NCBI GenBank assembly: GCA_017937025.1
Contig: JAGBEJ010000005.1
Location: 124,001 to 188,000, forward strand
Direction: 5' to 3'
Length of the DNA: 64,000 nucleotides
Source of the DNA: Paludibacteraceae bacterium
GTDB taxonomy: Bacteria; Bacteroidota; Bacteroidia; Bacteroidales; Paludibacteraceae
Of the stretch, positions 45,179-53,805 are shown one piece after another (position 1 is the first letter of the stretch; each line of letters opens with the position of its first letter). The notes under the pieces are model-generated. The model had not been told where the DNA came from. It saw nothing but the letters and a program-made list of their open reading frames with translations, and made no database searches. The translations under genes and the position numbers were made by a program.

Positions 45179-45684
45179 AGTTTCTTGTCTATAGGAGTTA
45201 TTGAGTCGAAGTCGTGTCTCATGCCGAGCAGTTCGATGGTGGTCATGTCGTGGCCAGGCACAATGAGGTTCGGCGCTATGTCGACAAGCGGCTTCAGTAC
45301 GAATATTCTTTCTGCGATTTTCTCGTGAGGTATGGTCAGGCTTTTCGATGTGTGCGTGCGCGAGCCGAACAGCAGTATGTCGATGTCGATGCATCGGTCC
45401 TGGTATCCTTCGCCTGCCTTTCTTTGTTTTCTGCCGGCTTTGGTCTCGATGTCCTTTATTTCCTTGAGCATTATGCCGGGCGAGACCTTAGGGATTATCT
45501 TTATCACGGCGTTGAGGAATCGGTTGTCGCTCTTGAATCCTTGCGGCTCAGTGTCGTAAACACGCGAGCACTCGACCACCTCGCCGAGCCTCTCGTTTAT
45601 GGACGTGACTGCTCTTTGCAGATTGTCGAATCTGTCGCCCATGTTGCTTCCAATTCCTAAATATGCGTAAGTGCGAGTTCCCAC
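45175..45684 (-). CDS. folK: 6-hydroxymethyl-7,8-dihydropterin pyrophosphokinase
   Basis: 169 residues. AYLGIGSNMGDRFDNLQRAV, VYDTEPQGF, FLNAVIKI, and the signature RCIDIDILLFGS followed by LTIPHEKIAERIFVLKPL identify HPPK. It transfers pyrophosphate from ATP to hydroxymethyldihydropterin in folate synthesis. It stands first in an operon with the glycogen genes, its stop overlapping the synthase start by four bases. No other folate genes are nearby. Confidence 0.94.
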   Translation of the reverse strand: MGTRTYAYLGIGSNMGDRFDNLQRAVTSINERLGEVVECSRVYDTEPQGFKSDNRFLNAVIKIIPKVSPGIMLKEIKDIETKAGRKQRKAGEGYQDRCIDIDILLFGSRTHTSKSLTIPHEKIAERIFVLKPLVDIAPNLIVPGHDMTTIELLGMRHDFDSITPIDKKL

Positions 45685-45748
45685 AGCCTTTTTGTCCTAT
45701 TTTCGCATGCGTGTGTTATGCGCTTTTGTTCTCGAGAACATAATGCCA

Positions 45749-45756
45749 CAAAAATA
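45749..45756 (-). promoter_or_regulatory. -7 box of the folK-glycogen operon
   Basis: TATTTTTG on the minus strand, 64 bases before the folK ATG; no firm -33 element seen. Confidence 0.4.
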
Positions 45757-45824
45757 GTCAAAAATGTTTTGTCTTTTTCGTAAAAAAAACCTAATTAGTG
45801 TGAGGGTTAAGGCGTAGCGGCACG

Positions 45825-46427
45825 TCACTTCATCTTGCGGATGATAGCTGCGCAACAAGGCATCCGTCCGTCGGCTGTGTGATATTCGGACACGGCATAG
45901 CCCATCTGCTTGAAAAACTCATGGTACGATTCTTCGTCGAATTCGCGTTTGAAGCCGGCTCCGAGCATGTTGAAGACTTTAGCTGCCAGGCTTGCGCTCT
46001 TGCTGCTTTTGTTTATGTAGGTCGGGATTATTATGACACCGCCTCTCCTGCATACGCGCCAAATCTCGTCTAAGGCTTTGCGTGGGTCGTCGAGCAGGTG
46101 TATAACGTTGGCTGCCACGACCTTGTCGAAGCTCTCGTCGGCATAGCCAAGGCTTGTGATGTCGGCTTTCTTGAATATGACATTGGGCTGGTGCCTGCAC
46201 TTCTTCTGTGCCTGGGCGAGCATCCCGACGGCGAAGTCGGTGGCTATCAGGCTTCTGCATCGTCTCGCTATGGGCAGGCTGAACATTCCTGTGCCGCATG
46301 CGCACTCCAGAACGTCGTCGTTGTCGTCGGTCAGGCTGGCGACATACAGCGTTATCTCTTTGTTCACTTTGCCGTTGAAGATGTTCTCCACAAAGTCGTA
46401 AACTCCGGAAATCTTATTCCAAAACAT
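45825..46427 (-). CDS. Class I SAM-dependent methyltransferase (Methyltransf_11 type)
   Basis: 200 residues. MFWNKISGVYDFVENIFNGKVNK at the start and motif I VLECACGTGMFSLP (about 38-51), then ATDFAVGML, FKKADITSLGYADESFDKVV and NVIHLLDDPRKALDEIWRVCRRGG place it in the UbiE/Methyltransf_11 group. The substrate is unknown; UbiE-like menaquinone methylation is possible but the length is shorter than usual (230-250). It has its own promoter box and no co-oriented partner. Confidence 0.85.
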   Translation of the reverse strand: MFWNKISGVYDFVENIFNGKVNKEITLYVASLTDDNDDVLECACGTGMFSLPIARRCRSLIATDFAVGMLAQAQKKCRHQPNVIFKKADITSLGYADESFDKVVAANVIHLLDDPRKALDEIWRVCRRGGVIIIPTYINKSSKSASLAAKVFNMLGAGFKREFDEESYHEFFKQMGYAVSEYHTADGRMPCCAAIIRKMK

Positions 46428-46453
46428 AATCTTGTATCTTCAAATGATTGATA

Positions 46454-46461
46454 CAAAATTA
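46454..46461 (-). promoter_or_regulatory. -7 box of the methyltransferase gene
   Basis: TAATTTTG on the minus strand, 26 bases before the ATG; TTG at 46477-46479 gives a 15-base spacer, slightly short. Confidence 0.45.
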
Positions 46462-46696
46462 AGATGCGGCTATGTGCAATTGGGTTGCAAAAAAGTTTAT
46501 GAGAATCCCATGACAGCCACATATCCGCTAAGAAATTGGTATGTGATGCCGACTTTTTCTAGCGTGTGAGTGAGAATCACCGTTAAAAGCCTGACCGCGT
46601 TGAATGCGTTGTCTTTCGGAATTGTGGGGATGTTTATTTGAGGTTGCAAATCTTTTGTTGTTTTCTATCAGTTTTGTTCGTCGTGTAATTTTGAGT

Positions 46697-47041
46697 TCAG
46701 TCAGAATATAATATTTCTGCCCTTTCGAAAATACCCGTTTCGTCGAAATATATAATAAGTAAGTACATCGAAAGCCCGAAAATAAGATCGTCGGATTTTA
46801 GGAAATACATCAGTGACTTCTCTCTGGTATTGTCATCAAATTCTGGGAGTCCGAGCATTTTCTCGACTTCGCTTCTGTGTGGGTTCTCCTTTTCCAATTT
46901 TTTGATGAGATCGTCTGTCATTTCATAACGATGTTTGCCGTCTTGCCATTTCTGTGCGTCAAACTCAGTTTGTTTTTTGCACGCGGAAATAAAAAGGCAA
47001 AAACCACAAGCGAAAATTGTTAGTTTTTCACATATGTGCAT
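46697..47041 (-). CDS. Small lipoprotein, BamE/SmpA-like
   Basis: 114 residues. Signal peptide with lipobox FISAC (Cys20 modified). The mature part DDLIKKLEKENPHRSEVEKMLGLPEFD recalls the start of the BamE/SmpA fold (helical motif with P-x-S-E-V-x-x-x-L-G), and ends in beta-like LMYFLKSDDLIFGLSMYLLIIYFDETG. Not a firm family match. The 269 bases downstream to the methyltransferase hold only the latter's promoter. Confidence 0.6.
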   Translation of the reverse strand: MHICEKLTIFACGFCLFISACKKQTEFDAQKWQDGKHRYEMTDDLIKKLEKENPHRSEVEKMLGLPEFDDNTREKSLMYFLKSDDLIFGLSMYLLIIYFDETGIFERAEILYSD

Positions 47042-47068
47042 CTTTTCATCTTTTCATATTTCTCGATG

Positions 47069-47076
47069 CAAATATA
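47069..47076 (-). promoter_or_regulatory. -7 box of the small lipoprotein gene
   Basis: TATATTTG on the minus strand, 27 bases before the ATG at 47041. Confidence 0.45.
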
Positions 47077-47102
47077 GCTTTTCCAATGTATAGTGTCTTC
47101 AA

Positions 47103-47138
47103 AAATCAAAGGCAGACTATCGTAATAATCTGCCTTTG
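47103..47138 (-). terminator. Terminator of the rhomboid-EEP-purE operon
   Basis: On the minus strand AAAGGCAGA and TCTGCCTTT form a 9-bp stem with a 12-base loop, followed by GATTTTTG. Confidence 0.87.
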
Positions 47139-47144
47139 TGAGTT

Positions 47145-47654
47145 TTAGTTTGTTTTGAACTTCCAAGTTTTCAGCTCTGCGAGTTCCGCGTTGGCTTTCA
47201 CTATTTTCTTTTTCAGCCCTTCCTTGTGCGCGGTGAGTCTCTTGTCGAGCTCGGCGTCGGACAGGGCGAGCATCTCGGCTGCGAGTATCGCCGCGTTCTG
47301 TGCTCCGTTCACGCCCACAGTGGCAACAGGTATTCCCGGAGGCATTTGTATGATTGAGAGCATTGCGTCGAGTCCGTCCAGCATTCCCTTGATTGGCACT
47401 CCTATGACTGGCACTGTCGTGTTGGCCGCTATCACGCCCGGCAGTGCTGCCGCCATGCCTGCTCCGGCGATTATCACTTTAATGCCGCGTCCCTTTGCCT
47501 CGGCTGCGAATTGCTCCACTTCGGCTGGTGTGCGGTGTGCGGAGAGCGCGTTCATTTCGAACGGAATCTCCATGTCCTCGAGGAAGTTGGCTGCTTTCTC
47601 CATGACTGGCAGATCTGATGTGCTGCCCATGATGATGCTAACTATTGGTTTCAT
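47145..47654 (-). CDS. purE: N5-carboxyaminoimidazole ribonucleotide mutase
   Basis: 169 residues. MKPIVSIIMGSTSDLPVMEK, NALSAHRTPAEVEQFA, VIIAGAGMAAALPGVIAA and GVPI, MPPGIPVATVGVNG are the class I PurE motifs; the catalytic His is in SAHRTP. It converts N5-CAIR to CAIR in purine synthesis. Last gene in the operon, 30 bases after the EEP gene; purK is not in the window. Confidence 0.96.
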   Translation of the reverse strand: MKPIVSIIMGSTSDLPVMEKAANFLEDMEIPFEMNALSAHRTPAEVEQFAAEAKGRGIKVIIAGAGMAAALPGVIAANTTVPVIGVPIKGMLDGLDAMLSIIQMPPGIPVATVGVNGAQNAAILAAEMLALSDAELDKRLTAHKEGLKKKIVKANAELAELKTWKFKTN

Positions 47655-47684
47655 GTCTTTTATTATTGATTGGTTGATAGTCTG

Positions 47685-48929
47685 TTATTCTGCCTGCGGT
47701 ATGTACATTTTGCACGATATAGGGTAGTGGTCCGAGAGCTCCACTTTGTCTATCTTGAAGTCGTACGGTATGAGGGTCTTCGAGTGCAGTATGTAGTCTA
47801 TTCTGAACCAGAACGGCAGCTCGTTGTATGTGATGCCCAGTCCCGACGATGTGCTTGTGAAGGCGTCGCCCAGGTCGCCTCGTATCTTCTTGTAGGTGTA
47901 TGAGGCTGGCGCGTCGTTGAAGTCGCCGCACACTATCACTGGTATGTTTGTGTCTTGTATCGTGCTGCTTATGGCCTCGGCTTGCTTGGCTCTCGCTTTC
48001 GACGCCTTGCTCAGTTTCTTGGTCACGAGTCCGGTTGTCTCCGACACATTGCCTTTGTCGGCGTCCTTCACGGTCTCCATCATCTTCTTCTTGTCGTCGC
48101 CGGTGAACTGGTTGGACTCCAAGTGGCAGTTTATTACTCTTATTATATTATTGTTTATCTCGATGTCCGATATTGATGTCAGGTTGTATTTTGACCCGTA
48201 CTTGACCTCGCCTTTCCTCACGATAGGGTATTTCGAGTACAGCGCTATGCCGTATGAGCTTCTCTTGTTGGAGTTCATGGCGTAGAGCGTGTGCTGGTAC
48301 GGGTACTCATTGCGCATGAAGTAGTCTATCTCGTCCTTGCTCAGGAACGAGTTGTCGTTGTAGAATCCGTACTCCTGTATGCAGACGATGTCGGCTTTCT
48401 TGCTCAGTATGTAGTCGATGGTGCTGTTTCGTCCTTGCTGGTCTTTCTTGTAGAAGTCGAACAGCTTGACGTTGAACGACATTATGGTTACGTCTGTTCC
48501 GCTTTTGTCTTCCAGCGCCTTCTCCTTGTTGCCGCTGCTGAATATGTGCAGCGGGAAGTTGTTCTGTATGTTTGTCGAGAGCAGTATCAGCACAAACAAG
48601 GAGTATATGAAGTGCACCTTGAGCCTTATTACCCACAATATCACATATAATATATTAATAATGACGAGCAGGCTGAATGCCAAGCTCAGGTATGACGGCA
48701 ATACGAACACTTCTGGTGAAATCTGGGTTGCGAGTCCGGACAGCAGGAGCATCACTAAGAACACGATATTCAGGCTCAGGCTGAACAAGTGTATGGCAGG
48801 TCTGAGCAGTCCTTTGAAAACCTTTTTGGAGGTGTCCTGCCTCTTCCTGTTGCGCATGTAGCGTTTTCTCTCCTCGTCTCCTATCATGTGGAGGCGTCTG
48901 TTGTCGCGGTGTTTTCTGAAAAGACGCAT
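47685..48929 (-). CDS. Membrane-anchored endonuclease/exonuclease/phosphatase family protein
   Basis: 414 residues. A Lys/Arg-rich N-terminus is followed by three hydrophobic segments (about 45-65, 72-98 and 105-120). The EEP domain starts at about residue 145: IMSFNVKLFDF, CIQEYGFY, RSSYGIALYSKYPI, VINCHLES, VIVCGDFNDAP and LSDHYPI. These motifs give the metal-dependent catalytic residues (Asn, Glu, His, Asp, Asn, His). Substrate could be phospholipid head groups, nucleic acid or phosphoprotein; unknown. It lies between a rhomboid protease gene (4-base gap) and purE, an arrangement I recall as common in Bacteroidales. Confidence 0.87.
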   Translation of the reverse strand: MRLFRKHRDNRRLHMIGDEERKRYMRNRKRQDTSKKVFKGLLRPAIHLFSLSLNIVFLVMLLLSGLATQISPEVFVLPSYLSLAFSLLVIINILYVILWVIRLKVHFIYSLFVLILLSTNIQNNFPLHIFSSGNKEKALEDKSGTDVTIMSFNVKLFDFYKKDQQGRNSTIDYILSKKADIVCIQEYGFYNDNSFLSKDEIDYFMRNEYPYQHTLYAMNSNKRSSYGIALYSKYPIVRKGEVKYGSKYNLTSISDIEINNNIIRVINCHLESNQFTGDDKKKMMETVKDADKGNVSETTGLVTKKLSKASKARAKQAEAISSTIQDTNIPVIVCGDFNDAPASYTYKKIRGDLGDAFTSTSSGLGITYNELPFWFRIDYILHSKTLIPYDFKIDKVELSDHYPISCKMYIPQAE

Positions 48930-48933
48930 GCTC

Positions 48934-49626
48934 TTAGTCCATTTGTTGGTTCTTGTATTTGTTCTGCCAGTATTTCAGCAGGAAAAATCCGAAGATCATT
49001 CCGCCCAGATGCGCGAAGTGCGCCACATTGTCGCCTGACGATGCCGCCACGCCGCCCCACAGTTCAATCAGTGCGTATATTATGACGAAATACTTTGCTT
49101 TTATCGGCACGGGTATGAACATGAAGAATATCGGCTGGTTAGGCAGCAGCATGGCGAAAGCGAGAAGCAGTCCGAATATGGCTCCCGACGCGCCAACGGT
49201 TATGAACCTCGACATTATGAGCTCCGTGTCGCTGGCGGACAGCACCGTGCCATATTTCATTGCTATGCCCTGCAGAGCGTTAGGGATGTCGTACGCCCAC
49301 GCGAGCTCTTGCACGAGTCCGGCTCCTATTCCGCAAGTGAAGTAAAAGAATATGTATTTGCTCGGTCCTAATATATCCTCGATGATTCTTCCGAACATCC
49401 ATAGCGCGAACATATTGAAGAACAAGTGCGAGAACGACGCGTGCAGAAACATGTAAGTGATTATCTGGAACGGCTTGAACGAATCCGACTCGTAGTAGTG
49501 CAGCCCGAAGATGTCGTTCATGTCGAATCCTGACTTGACGAGCGTTATGGTGGCCAGATAGGCGAGTATGTTTATTATGAGAAGATTTTTGGTGACTTTT
49601 GGTATGGAGTCCAGGAAATTTGCCAT
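48934..49626 (-). CDS. Rhomboid family intramembrane serine protease
   Basis: 230 residues, six hydrophobic segments. HASFSHLFFNMFALWMFG (about 62-79) holds the conserved His and Asn of TM2; GASG at 145-148 gives the catalytic Ser147; AHFAHLGG (202-209) carries the catalytic His in TM6. Rhomboids cleave single-pass membrane proteins within the membrane. First gene of the operon with the EEP protein and purE. The substrate is unknown. Confidence 0.92.
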   Translation of the reverse strand: MANFLDSIPKVTKNLLIINILAYLATITLVKSGFDMNDIFGLHYYESDSFKPFQIITYMFLHASFSHLFFNMFALWMFGRIIEDILGPSKYIFFYFTCGIGAGLVQELAWAYDIPNALQGIAMKYGTVLSASDTELIMSRFITVGASGAIFGLLLAFAMLLPNQPIFFMFIPVPIKAKYFVIIYALIELWGGVAASSGDNVAHFAHLGGMIFGFFLLKYWQNKYKNQQMD

Positions 49627-49657
49627 TGTGTTTAGTCTGAGTCTTGTTTTAAAAATA

Positions 49658-49665
49658 CAAAAGTA
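49658..49665 (-). promoter_or_regulatory. -7 box of the rhomboid operon
   Basis: TACTTTTG on the minus strand, 32 bases before the ATG; no clear -33 element. Confidence 0.4.
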
Positions 49666-49993
49666 AGAAAAGACGCTATTTATTTAATATGTATTGTTTC
49701 GCGCAAGTGTTAAAAAACTTCTGTTTTTATCATTCTTTTGTTTAAAAGAATGCACGCCGGATGTGTTTTGATATTTGCATTTTGCAAATGGCGTTTCTTG
49801 CTCATTATGGAACCGTCTGTCATTGATGTGCTTGTTTTGCAATGTGTTGGACGTGTGTTTTGTGGCTTGCCGTGCTTGTTGTTTGCGTGTTTAAAATGTG
49901 TGATAATAAGCTGGCTTTTTGCAGAAAAAAGCACTTTTTAAAGACTTTTTGGGTTAAAATGTGCTTTTTGAGAAAAATATTAAGGAAAAATCT
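49666..49993. other. Gene-free region with three inverted repeats
   Basis: Between the divergent rhomboid and HU genes. No convincing reading frame (a 67-codon plus frame at 49738-49941 lacks any ribosome-binding site or family likeness). It holds CATTCTTTT-GTTT-AAAAGAATG (49731-49752), ATTTGCA-TTT-TGCAAAT (49773-49789) and a 16-bp imperfect stem with arms at 49926-49941 and 49954-49969 (15 of 16 pairs). These may be an sRNA, protein-binding sites or mRNA ends. Confidence 0.5.
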
Positions 49994-50023
49994 TGCATAT
50001 TAGAAACTAAGTAATAAATTTGC
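49994..50023 (+). promoter_or_regulatory. Promoter of the HU gene
   Basis: TTG (49994-49996), 19-base spacer, TAAATTTG (50016-50023). Predicts a leader of about 80 bases. Confidence 0.62.
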
Positions 50024-50109
50024 AGTGTTTTCGTGTTGCGAATGTGGGCAATACGAGCGTGAAAAGTGATTTTTATTTTTTATTACTAATTTCTAATACT
50101 AAACAGATT

Positions 50110-50382
50110 ATGAACAAAGCAGAATTAATCAACGCAGTTGCAGAGAAGTCAGGTCTTAGCAAGGCAGATTCAAAGAAGGCTATTGACGCATTCGTAGCAG
50201 CAGTAACAGACGTTCTTAAGAAGGGTGACAAGTTGAGCCTTGTTGGCTTCGGTTCTTTCTCAGTATCTGAGAGAGCAGCAAGAACAGGTGTTAACCCTCA
50301 GACTAAGAAGCAGATCAAGATCGCTGCTAAGAAGGTTGCTAAGTTTAAGGCTGGCGCTGAGTTGGCTGACGCTATCAAGTAA
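50110..50382 (+). CDS. DNA-binding protein HU
   Basis: 90 residues from the ATG at 50110; a longer frame from 50020 contains the promoter and is rejected. MNKAELINAVAEKSGLSKAD, LSLVGFGSFSVSERAARTGVNPQTKK and IKIAAKKVAKFKAGAELADA are the HU motifs, with the DNA-binding arm at about 55-72. It bends and compacts DNA. Codon use is strongly biased, as for an abundant protein. Followed by its own terminator. Confidence 0.96.
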   Translation: MNKAELINAVAEKSGLSKADSKKAIDAFVAAVTDVLKKGDKLSLVGFGSFSVSERAARTGVNPQTKKQIKIAAKKVAKFKAGAELADAIK

Positions 50383-50405
50383 TCTTGACTTAAGAGGATA
50401 AAAAG

Positions 50406-50436
50406 AAAGGATGGGCAAACGCTCATCCTTTTTTAT
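50406..50436 (+). terminator. Terminator of the HU gene
   Basis: AAAGGATGGGC and GCTCATCCTTT pair (one G.U) around AAAC, followed by TTT. Confidence 0.88.
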
Positions 50437-50456
50437 TTCTATATGGTCCAATGTGG

Positions 50457-50490
50457 AAAACAAAAGCCTTGCAGTGACGCAAGGCTTTTG
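50457..50490 (-). terminator. Terminator of tRNA-Arg
   Basis: On the minus strand CAAAAGCCTTGC and GCAAGGCTTTTG form a perfect 12-bp stem with a 6-base loop and TTTT after it. It begins at the base next to the tRNA's 3' end. Confidence 0.88.
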
Positions 50491-50564
50491 TGATTGAGAA
50501 GGGATTCGAACCCTTGACCCACAGCTTAGAAGGCTGTTGCTCTATCCAGCTGAGCTACTCAACC
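50491..50564 (-). tRNA. tRNA-Arg (anticodon TCT)
   Basis: 74 bases. Acceptor stem GGTTGAG / CTCAATC with discriminator A; D arm GCTC...GAGC; anticodon stem ACAGC / GCTGT with loop CTTCTAA, so anticodon TCT, reading AGA and AGG; T arm AAGGG / CCCTT with the normal loop TTCGAAT. CCA is not encoded. A TTACTTTG box at 50602-50609 with TTG 20 bases upstream could be its promoter. Confidence 0.97.
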
Positions 50565-50733
50565 GTCAGCATAGGAGCGTATGTCTCCATAAATGCGACT
50601 GCAAAGTAAGACAAAACACTTGATATAATCAAGAGTTATCGCAAAAAATCTTTCTCTATTTGTCGGCTTGTGCAGTTGTAAATTCTGTATTTGGCGCAAA
50701 ACGGCTGTTTTTAGACATAAAAAAAGCAAATGC

Positions 50734-50765
50734 TTGCTGTCTTAGATTATAAAATGCTAACTTTG
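50734..50765 (+). promoter_or_regulatory. Promoter of the thrA operon
   Basis: TTG (50734-50736), a 21-base spacer, TAACTTTG (50758-50765). Leader about 46 bases with no Thr/Ile-rich leader peptide, so no attenuation is visible. Confidence 0.62.
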
Positions 50766-50817
50766 AATTTATTTTATGCTAAGGCATAAGCAGTAGAAAA
50801 GCTAATAGGATTAAAGT

Positions 50818-53241
50818 ATGAAAGTGATGAAATTCGGCGGTACGTCCGTAGGTACCGTGGAAAGCATAAATAGCGTTAGAAACATCGTTGCCGGCGAGCA
50901 AGGTGAGTTGGTTGTTGTGGTCTCGGCTCTCGGAGGCATAACGAATCTGCTTATCAAGACAGCGAACGACGCTGTCGCTGGCGGATATGAAGAAGGATTG
51001 TCTGAGATAAGAAAAAGACACGAGAGCGTGATGAGCGGTGTGCTGCCGGGCGGCGCTGATGATGTGAGGGCGAAGATAGGCGGACTGCTTAATGAACTCG
51101 CTTCGGAATATGAGAATATCGTTGTCGCTGGCAAACTCGCGGTAGAGGCGCTCGACAGAGTTGTGTCGTTCGGCGAGAGAATGTCGTCGGTTATCATGGC
51201 GGCAGTTGTGGGTGCCAAGCATGTTGACTCGCTGGAACTGATAAAGACGCATGCGAACTGGGATAAGAATGTGCCAGACATGCCTCTGACAAACAAACTT
51301 ATCGAGGAAAATATTGACACAAAGAAGAACAGGGTTGTGCTTTGCGGCGGATTCATATCTACCGATGCCGATTCTGGCAGAATAACAAACCTCGGTCGTG
51401 GCGGCTCGGACTATACGGCGGCCATCATAGCAGCGGCTCTCAGCGCGGAGCAACTGGAGATTTGGACCGATGTGGACGGATTCATGACAGCCGACCCTCG
51501 CGTTATAAGCAAGGCTTATGTTATTGACAGACTGAGTTTTGTCGAGGCGATGGAGCTTTGCAATTTCGGTGCTAAGGTTGTTTATCCGCCTACGATTTTC
51601 CCGGTTTATCACAAGAATATTCCGATACTCATAAAGAACACTTTCAATCCGTCGGCTCCAGGCACATTCATTTCCAGGGGCAAGGACGATGGCGCCAACA
51701 GCATCAAGGGTATTTCGTCTATCGACGATGCTGCACTCGTCACTATGCTGGGCATGGGTATGGTCGGCGTGACTGGCGTGAGCAAGCGACTGTACGGCGC
51801 GCTGGCTGACAACGGCATTTCGGTGTTCTTCATATCTCAGGCGGCTTCGGAGAACACGATTTCGCTCGGAGTCAAGAACGCTGAGGCCGACAAGGCGGTT
51901 GAGATAATAAGCAAGGAGTTCGCTCATGAACTGGCAGTCGGCGAGATAAACGAAGTGAAGTGCGAGAAGGACCTCGCTACAGTGGCTGTTGTGGGCGACA
52001 GGATGAAGCGTATCCCTGGCATCTCTGGTAAACTCTTCGGTACACTTGGAAGCAACGGCATAAACGTCATAGCTATAGCTCAAGGCGCGTCAGAGACAAA
52101 CATCTCTTTTGTGATAAAGAAGGAGAACTTGAGGAAGACCCTGAATGTGATACACGAGTCGTTCTTCCTGTCTGAGTTCCTTGAACTCAATGTCTTTGTC
52201 TGCGGAATAGGAACTGTCGGCGGCGATTTGTTGCGACAGATACGCAACCAGCAGGAGACATTGAAGGAGGAGAAGAGGCTCAAGATAAAGATAGTTGGCA
52301 TAAACAACAGCCGCAAGGTGCTGTTCGACAGAGACGGAATCGATTTGTCGAATTATGCGGAGCGCTTGGAGAAGGAGGGCGTGGCAAATACACCAGAGAC
52401 ACTGCTGAACGGTGTTCTGGCTATGAACATATTCAATTCTGTGTTTGTTGATTGTACAGCGAACGCTTCAATCGCGGAGTTGTACAAGGAGCTGCTGTCG
52501 CACAACGTGTCAGTCGTGGCAGCAAACAAGATAGCCGCTTCGTCGGAGTATGACAGGTATCAGGAACTGAAGTCGATAGCAAGAGAGAAGGGCGTGAAAT
52601 TCCTGTTTGAAACGAATGTCGGCGCAGGACTGCCAATCATAAACACAATAAACGCGCTCATAAACTCTGGCGACAAGATAAACAAGATACAGGCTGTGCT
52701 TAGCGGCACACTCAACTATATCTTCAACACCATCAGCGCAGACATTCCGTTGAGCAAGGCGATAGCCATGGCTAAGGACGCGGGATTCGCTGAACCAGAT
52801 CCGAGAATCGACCTCTCGGGCAAGGATGTGGTCCGCAAGCTCGTGATATTGGCTCGAGAGGCTGGCTACCGCGTGGAGCAGGATGATGTGAAGAAGAATC
52901 TGTTCATTCCTCAGAAGTTTTTTGAAGGCTCGCTGGACGAGTTCTGGAACACGATTTCGGAACTTGACGAAGAATTTGAAAAGCAGAGGCAGCGCCTTGA
53001 GAAAGAGGACAAGAAGAACAGATTTGTGGCAACTCTCGAGAATGGCGTTTGCTCGGTCGGTCTGCAGGAAGTGGATGTGCGTCATCCGTTCTACGACCTC
53101 GAGGGCAGCAACAACATAATAATGATAACGACAGAGAGATACAAGGAGTTCCCTATGATAATAAAGGGATACGGTGCAGGCGCAAGCGTGACTGCCGCAG
53201 GTGTGTTCTCTGATATTATAAGCATAGCAAACATAAGATAG
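50818..53241 (+). CDS. thrA: Bifunctional aspartate kinase / homoserine dehydrogenase I
   Basis: 807 residues. The aspartate kinase part (about 1-290) begins MKVMKFGGTSVGT and has GRGGSDYTAAI and TDVDGFMTADPRV. Two ACT segments (about 310-450) give allosteric control. Homoserine dehydrogenase follows (about 460-807): VCGIGTVGGDLLRQI for NAD(P), VVAANKIA, and GTLNYIFN. It catalyses the first and third steps from aspartate towards threonine and methionine. The FKBP lipoprotein gene begins only three bases after its stop. thrB and thrC, often next, are absent. Confidence 0.96.
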   Translation: MKVMKFGGTSVGTVESINSVRNIVAGEQGELVVVVSALGGITNLLIKTANDAVAGGYEEGLSEIRKRHESVMSGVLPGGADDVRAKIGGLLNELASEYENIVVAGKLAVEALDRVVSFGERMSSVIMAAVVGAKHVDSLELIKTHANWDKNVPDMPLTNKLIEENIDTKKNRVVLCGGFISTDADSGRITNLGRGGSDYTAAIIAAALSAEQLEIWTDVDGFMTADPRVISKAYVIDRLSFVEAMELCNFGAKVVYPPTIFPVYHKNIPILIKNTFNPSAPGTFISRGKDDGANSIKGISSIDDAALVTMLGMGMVGVTGVSKRLYGALADNGISVFFISQAASENTISLGVKNAEADKAVEIISKEFAHELAVGEINEVKCEKDLATVAVVGDRMKRIPGISGKLFGTLGSNGINVIAIAQGASETNISFVIKKENLRKTLNVIHESFFLSEFLELNVFVCGIGTVGGDLLRQIRNQQETLKEEKRLKIKIVGINNSRKVLFDRDGIDLSNYAERLEKEGVANTPETLLNGVLAMNIFNSVFVDCTANASIAELYKELLSHNVSVVAANKIAASSEYDRYQELKSIAREKGVKFLFETNVGAGLPIINTINALINSGDKINKIQAVLSGTLNYIFNTISADIPLSKAIAMAKDAGFAEPDPRIDLSGKDVVRKLVILAREAGYRVEQDDVKKNLFIPQKFFEGSLDEFWNTISELDEEFEKQRQRLEKEDKKNRFVATLENGVCSVGLQEVDVRHPFYDLEGSNNIIMITTERYKEFPMIIKGYGAGASVTAAGVFSDIISIANIR

Positions 53242-53244
53242 GAT

Positions 53245-53790
53245 ATGAAATTTTTCCTCTTCGCAATTTCGGTTCTTTTGCTTCTGGCGTCGTGCGACAA
53301 AAAGGCGCAGCTGCCTTCCAATAAGTATGCTGAGGTGGACTCGACTCCGCAGAAGATAATGGAAATGAACACCATGCTCGGCGATATGGAGGATGAGGAT
53401 ATAAAGAAATACACTGAAAAGTCGGGGAAGGATTTCAGGGTCACAGGAACTGGCGTTAGAATATGGATTCAGCCTAAGGACATCAAGGAAAAAGGAGACT
53501 CGGTGAGGTATGGCGATGTCGTAGAGGTAAATTACAGGATAAAACTGACCGACGGTACTGTGCTTTACGACTTGACTGGCAGAAACGCCGATGTCATAGA
53601 AGTCGGCAAAGAGAGGAGGCAGACAGGCTTCGCCGAAGGTCTGACGTTGCTGCGCGAGGGCGACCGCGCCATAATCGTGGTGCCGTCGATTCTTGCGTAC
53701 GGCGCGCTTGGCGACAGAGACAAGATACCGCCAAGAGCGACTTTGGTCTATGACGTGATTGGCGTGTCTAAGACTGGTAAAAACAGATAA
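53245..53790 (+). CDS. FKBP-type peptidyl-prolyl isomerase lipoprotein (GldI-like)
   Basis: 181 residues. Lipobox LLASC makes it a lipoprotein (Cys17). The FKBP domain at about 90-177 has GDVVEVNYRIKLTDGTVLYD, GFAEGLTLLREGDRAIIVVPS, LAYG and IPPRATLVYDV. Such proteins assist folding of exported proteins in the periplasm; GldI-like members are required for gliding/T9SS in some Bacteroidota. Here it may serve the outer membrane generally. Member of the thrA operon by position. Confidence 0.9.
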   Translation: MKFFLFAISVLLLLASCDKKAQLPSNKYAEVDSTPQKIMEMNTMLGDMEDEDIKKYTEKSGKDFRVTGTGVRIWIQPKDIKEKGDSVRYGDVVEVNYRIKLTDGTVLYDLTGRNADVIEVGKERRQTGFAEGLTLLREGDRAIIVVPSILAYGALGDRDKIPPRATLVYDVIGVSKTGKNR

Positions 53791-53805
53791 ATACTTTTTG
53801 AGTAG

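Noticed and set aside
45179-45394. 72-residue N-terminal extension of the glycogen synthase
   Set aside because: It runs through folK in another frame; the start at 45178 overlaps the folK stop and begins the conserved domain.
49738-49941. 67-codon plus-strand frame
   Set aside because: No ribosome-binding site or family likeness, and a Cys/Phe-rich composition typical of A+T-rich spacer DNA.
50766-50817. Threonine attenuator before thrA
   Set aside because: No Thr/Ile-rich leader peptide and no terminator hairpin in the leader.
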